Positions 6,394 through 8,017 of a stretch of 8,017 nucleotides of DNA are shown here, piece by piece. Location of the stretch: assembly GCA_039922235.1 (NCBI GenBank), contig JBDSAJ010000520.1, positions 1 through 8,017 of the forward strand, read 5' to 3'. Source of the stretch: Umezawaea sp039922235 (GTDB lineage: Bacteria; Actinomycetota; Actinomycetes; Mycobacteriales; Pseudonocardiaceae). The translations under genes were made by a program, and so were the position numbers. The notes under the pieces were generated by a model. That model did not search any database and had not been told where the DNA came from. It saw only the letters and a list, made by a program, of their open reading frames with translations. Position 1 is the stretch's first letter. Each line of letters opens with the position of its first letter.

Positions 6394-6456
6394 AGCCGCA
6401 AGGGTGGCTGAAACATGCCCGCAACGTCAACATACTCCAACAAGATCCTTCGTTCG

Positions 6457-6480
6457 GGTCTGTTTGGACTTTTTCCGACC
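6457..6480. repeat. Imperfect 24-bp palindrome upstream of the beta-galactosidase gene
   Basis: Outer arms GGTC (6457-6460) and GACC (6477-6480) and inner GGA/TCC form an interrupted dyad around a T-run, 64 bp upstream of the beta-galactosidase ATG. It could be an operator or a leader structure in that mRNA. The arms are short, so confidence is low. Confidence 0.25.
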
Positions 6481-6507
6481 ACCCAACACCTGCGGGACCG
6501 GGTTTTT

Positions 6508-6550
6508 ACAACGTTGCACCAGGTAACCAGCCTGTTCTTCACAGCGTTGT
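6508..6550. promoter_or_regulatory. Two LacI-type operator-like sites, 33 bp apart
   Basis: ACAACGTTGC (6508-6517, with perfect palindrome CAACGTTG at 6509-6516) and ACAGCGTTGT (6541-6550) each differ by one base from the symmetric ACAACGTTGT, a core common in LacI-family sugar operators with a central CG. The matches continue downstream, with 15 of 21 positions identical between 6508-6528 and 6541-6561. They lie mid-way between the two divergent genes, about three helical turns apart. A TAACCAGC/GCTGGTTA inverted repeat (6524-6531, 6552-6559) overlaps them. No LacI-family gene is in the window. Confidence 0.4.
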
Positions 6551-6577
6551 AGCTGGTTAACGGCTTCGTAACGGACC

Positions 6578-6608
6578 TTGACACCAAGTGTGTCGGACGC
6601 AACATTAT
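6578..6608 (+). promoter_or_regulatory. Candidate promoter of the solute-binding protein gene
   Basis: A perfect -35 TTGACA (6578-6583) is followed, 19 bp later, by a CATTAT -10-like element (6603-6608, four of six matches). The expected transcript start is near 6615, giving a leader of about 50 nt. Two TAACGG words 11 bp apart (6558-6563 and 6569-6574) end just upstream of the -35. A GACAC/GTGTC inverted repeat (6580-6594) covers the -35 and spacer. The long spacer makes this a weak, probably regulated promoter. Confidence 0.45.
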
Positions 6609-6618
6609 GCGCAACTTT

Positions 6619-6655
6619 GTTTGACTCAGTGTTCGGTTGGTTTGATCGAGTGTTC
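6619..6655 (+). promoter_or_regulatory. Tandem 16-bp direct repeats, probable operator for the transporter operon
   Basis: GTTTGA-N5-TGTTC occurs at 6619-6634 and again at 6640-6655, with a 21-bp period (two helical turns); 13 of 16 positions are identical. The repeats lie between the predicted transcript start and the ribosome site of the solute-binding protein gene, where a bound repressor would block elongation. DeoR-family proteins often bind direct repeats of TGTTT/GTTTG-like words, so the operon's own DeoR protein is the natural candidate (inference). A related GTTCGG...GTTTGG pair sits at 6452-6467, near the beta-galactosidase start. Confidence 0.5.
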
Positions 6656-6667
6656 ACAGGAGCAACG

Positions 6668-7975
6668 ATGGTCCGGTACACGCCCAGTTCCCAGTCCATG
6701 CACCCCCTCCTCGGCCGCAGGGCCGTGCTCCGAGGCTTGCTGATGACCGCAGGCATCGCGGCGGTGCCGGGCCTCGCGGCCTGCGGCGGCTCCGATTCCG
6801 GCTCCGGCGCGGCGAACGGCACGGTCACGTTCGGCAACAACCTGTCCGACCAGGTGCCGAAGGACGCGATCACCGCGGCGCTCAAGGGCTTCGACACCGA
6901 CGCCCTGAAGGTCTCGATCAACACCAAGCAGCACGAGCAGTACCAGGAGCAGATCAACAACTACCTCCAGGGCAAGCCCGACGACGTGCTGGCCTGGTTC
7001 GCCGGCTACCGGATGCGCTTCTTCGCGGAGAAGGGCCTCACCGGGGACATGTCCGACCTGTGGGGCACGCTGGGCGACAACTACTCGCCCGCCCTCAAGG
7101 AGGCGTCGACCGCCAAGGACGGCAAGCAGTACTTCGTGCCGTTCACCCAGTACCCGTGGGGCGTGTTCTACCTCAAGAGCGTGTGGAAGCAGAAGGGCTA
7201 CGAGGTCCCGAAGACCCTCGACCAGTTCGTCGCGCTGTCCACGAAGATGAAGGCCGACGGACTGGACCCGATCGCCTTCGCGCAGAAGCAGGGCTGGCCC
7301 GGCATGGGCACGTTCGACCAGCTCAACTTCCGCACCAACGGCTACCAGTTCCACGTCGACCTGATGGCGGGCAAGGAGGACTGGCAGGGCAAGAAGGTGC
7401 GCGACGTGTTCGACACCTGGAAGCGCCTGCTGCCGTTCCACCAGCCGAACGGGCTCGGCCGCGAGTGGCAGGAAGCCGCGCAGAGCGTCCAGCAGGGCAA
7501 GTCGGGCATGTACCTGCTCGGCTCGTTCGTCGGCCAGCAGTTCAAGGGCCAGGAGGAGGACCTCGACTTCTTCCCGTTCCCGGAGATCAACTCCGAGTTC
7601 GGCCAGGACACGGTGGAAGCGCCCATCGACGGCTACATGATGGCGAAGAAGCCGAGCAACCCCGAGGGTGCGAAGAAGCTGCTGGAGTACCTGTCCAAGC
7701 CCGAGACGCAGCTGGCTTATCTCAAGGCCGACCCGTCGGCGATCGCCACCAGCTCCAAGGCCGACACCTCCGGGTACAGCACGCTGCAGAAGAAGTCCGT
7801 CGAGGTCATCAAGAGCGCCAAGCACATCACGCAGTTCCTCGACCGCGACACCGACCCGCGCTTCGCCAGCGACGCGGCGACCAACGGCCTGAACGCCTTC
7901 ATCCAGAACCCGGATGACATCGACACCGTGCTCAAGGGCATGGCCGAGCAGGCCAAGACGATCTTCACGGGGTGA
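6668..7975 (+). CDS. Carbohydrate ABC transporter substrate-binding lipoprotein
   Basis: This 435-aa extracellular solute-binding protein of the family-1 (MalE-like) type captures a sugar at the cell surface for an ABC importer. The N-terminus has a twin-arginine stretch RRAVLRGLL (17-25), a hydrophobic core, and the lipobox LAAC with C39 as the lipidated residue, followed by a Gly/Ser tether (40-48). This suggests a Tat- or Sec-exported lipoprotein. Typical family segments are QYQEQINNYLQGKPDDVLAW (91-110), the hinge-like PWGVFYLKSVWKQKGYEVPKTLDQF block (163-187) and GKSGMYLLGSF before the last third. Aromatic residues are plentiful, as expected for sugar stacking. The ATG at 6668 is chosen because AGGAG (6658-6662) is 5 nt upstream; the open frame continues to 6578, but that would place the start in the promoter. 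It is divergent from the beta-galactosidase operon and is followed within 4 nt by another start. The bound sugar is probably a beta-galactoside, inferred from neighbours only. Confidence 0.93.
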   Translation: MVRYTPSSQSMHPLLGRRAVLRGLLMTAGIAAVPGLAACGGSDSGSGAANGTVTFGNNLSDQVPKDAITAALKGFDTDALKVSINTKQHEQYQEQINNYLQGKPDDVLAWFAGYRMRFFAEKGLTGDMSDLWGTLGDNYSPALKEASTAKDGKQYFVPFTQYPWGVFYLKSVWKQKGYEVPKTLDQFVALSTKMKADGLDPIAFAQKQGWPGMGTFDQLNFRTNGYQFHVDLMAGKEDWQGKKVRDVFDTWKRLLPFHQPNGLGREWQEAAQSVQQGKSGMYLLGSFVGQQFKGQEEDLDFFPFPEINSEFGQDTVEAPIDGYMMAKKPSNPEGAKKLLEYLSKPETQLAYLKADPSAIATSSKADTSGYSTLQKKSVEVIKSAKHITQFLDRDTDPRFASDAATNGLNAFIQNPDDIDTVLKGMAEQAKTIFTG

Positions 7976-7979
7976 CGGT

Positions 7980-8017
7980 GTGACCGCGTTGAGCGAGAAG
8001 ACCGCCCACGGGGCGCC
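7980..8017 (+). CDS. Start of the next gene, probably an ABC sugar permease (truncated by window end)
   Basis: A GTG at 7980-7982, 4 nt after the solute-binding protein stop, opens a frame (MTALSEKTAHGA) that stays open to the window end. The G-rich CACGGGGTGACG stretch just upstream could serve as ribosome site. Twelve residues are far too few to identify a family. The permease call comes from the usual gene order of carbohydrate ABC importers (binding protein, then two membrane subunits). An earlier GTG at 7972 is excluded because it hits TGA after two more codons. Confidence 0.45.
   Translation, partial: MTALSEKTAHGA

Noticed and set aside
4246..6411. Very long open frame antisense to the beta-galactosidase gene (plus strand)
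   Set aside because: It is a mirror of the high-GC3 codon pattern of the real GH42 gene. Its product is Arg/Val/Gly-rich with no recognisable motif, while the minus-strand protein has complete catalytic and zinc motifs.
6390..6614. 74-codon minus-strand ORF filling the divergent intergenic region as a real gene
   Set aside because: Composition and codon use look intergenic rather than coding, no SD or conserved feature is seen, and the region holds dense regulatory repeats. Only the final ATGA overlap is kept, as a speculative finding.
6578..6667. Upstream extension of the solute-binding protein start to 6578
   Set aside because: It would begin with the TTG of the likely -35 box, lacks an SD, and would put 30 odd residues before a normal signal peptide; the ATG at 6668 has AGGAG 5 nt upstream.
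6626..7825. 399-codon minus-strand frame opposite the solute-binding protein gene
   Set aside because: It is an antisense shadow; the plus-strand product has a lipobox, family motifs and a good ribosome site.

Overview
This window is high-GC DNA. Its genes use G/C-ending codons, several start with GTG, and stop/start overlaps are tight. Together with an HtrA protease of the mycobacterial/actinobacterial type (long Pro/Gln-rich cytoplasmic N-terminus) and an actinobacterial-style GalT, this points to an actinomycete. A Pseudonocardiales-like genus is a reasonable guess, but the window alone does not prove it.

Layout. (1) 1-769, plus strand: the 3' end of a molybdopterin-dependent (sulfite-oxidase fold) oxidoreductase, overlapping by 1 nt a 135-aa four-helix membrane protein of unknown function. 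(2) 770-904: an intergenic stretch between convergent genes, with several strong inverted repeats that probably end transcription from both sides. (3) 905-2335, minus: a membrane-anchored HtrA/DegP-type serine protease with one PDZ domain; its Shine-Dalgarno lies inside a perfect 6-bp hairpin. (4) 2506-6393, minus: a three-gene operon transcribed in the order GH42 beta-galactosidase, DeoR/GlpR-family repressor, galactose-1-phosphate uridylyltransferase (galT). The junctions are 1 nt apart and a 4-nt GTGA overlap. (5) 6394-6667: a comparatively AT-rich divergent control region rich in repeats. (6) 6668-8017, plus: a lipoprotein solute-binding protein of a carbohydrate ABC importer, then the first codons of the next gene, probably a permease.

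Reading the genes together (inference): regions 4-6 form a galactoside uptake and breakdown locus. The lipoprotein captures a galactoside and its ABC partners (mostly outside the window) import it. The cytoplasmic GH42 enzyme releases galactose, and GalT carries out the uridylyl-transfer step of the Leloir pathway. The DeoR protein would sense a sugar phosphate and control both divergent transcripts. galK and galE are not in the window.

No CRISPR array, tRNA, rRNA, transposon or attachment site was seen. I do not claim a new defence or mobile system. The most interesting signals are regulatory or at DNA-word level: a 13-bp palindrome repeated inside two genes with identical codons, an RBS-sequestering hairpin before htrA, and layered tandem repeats in the divergent sugar promoter region.
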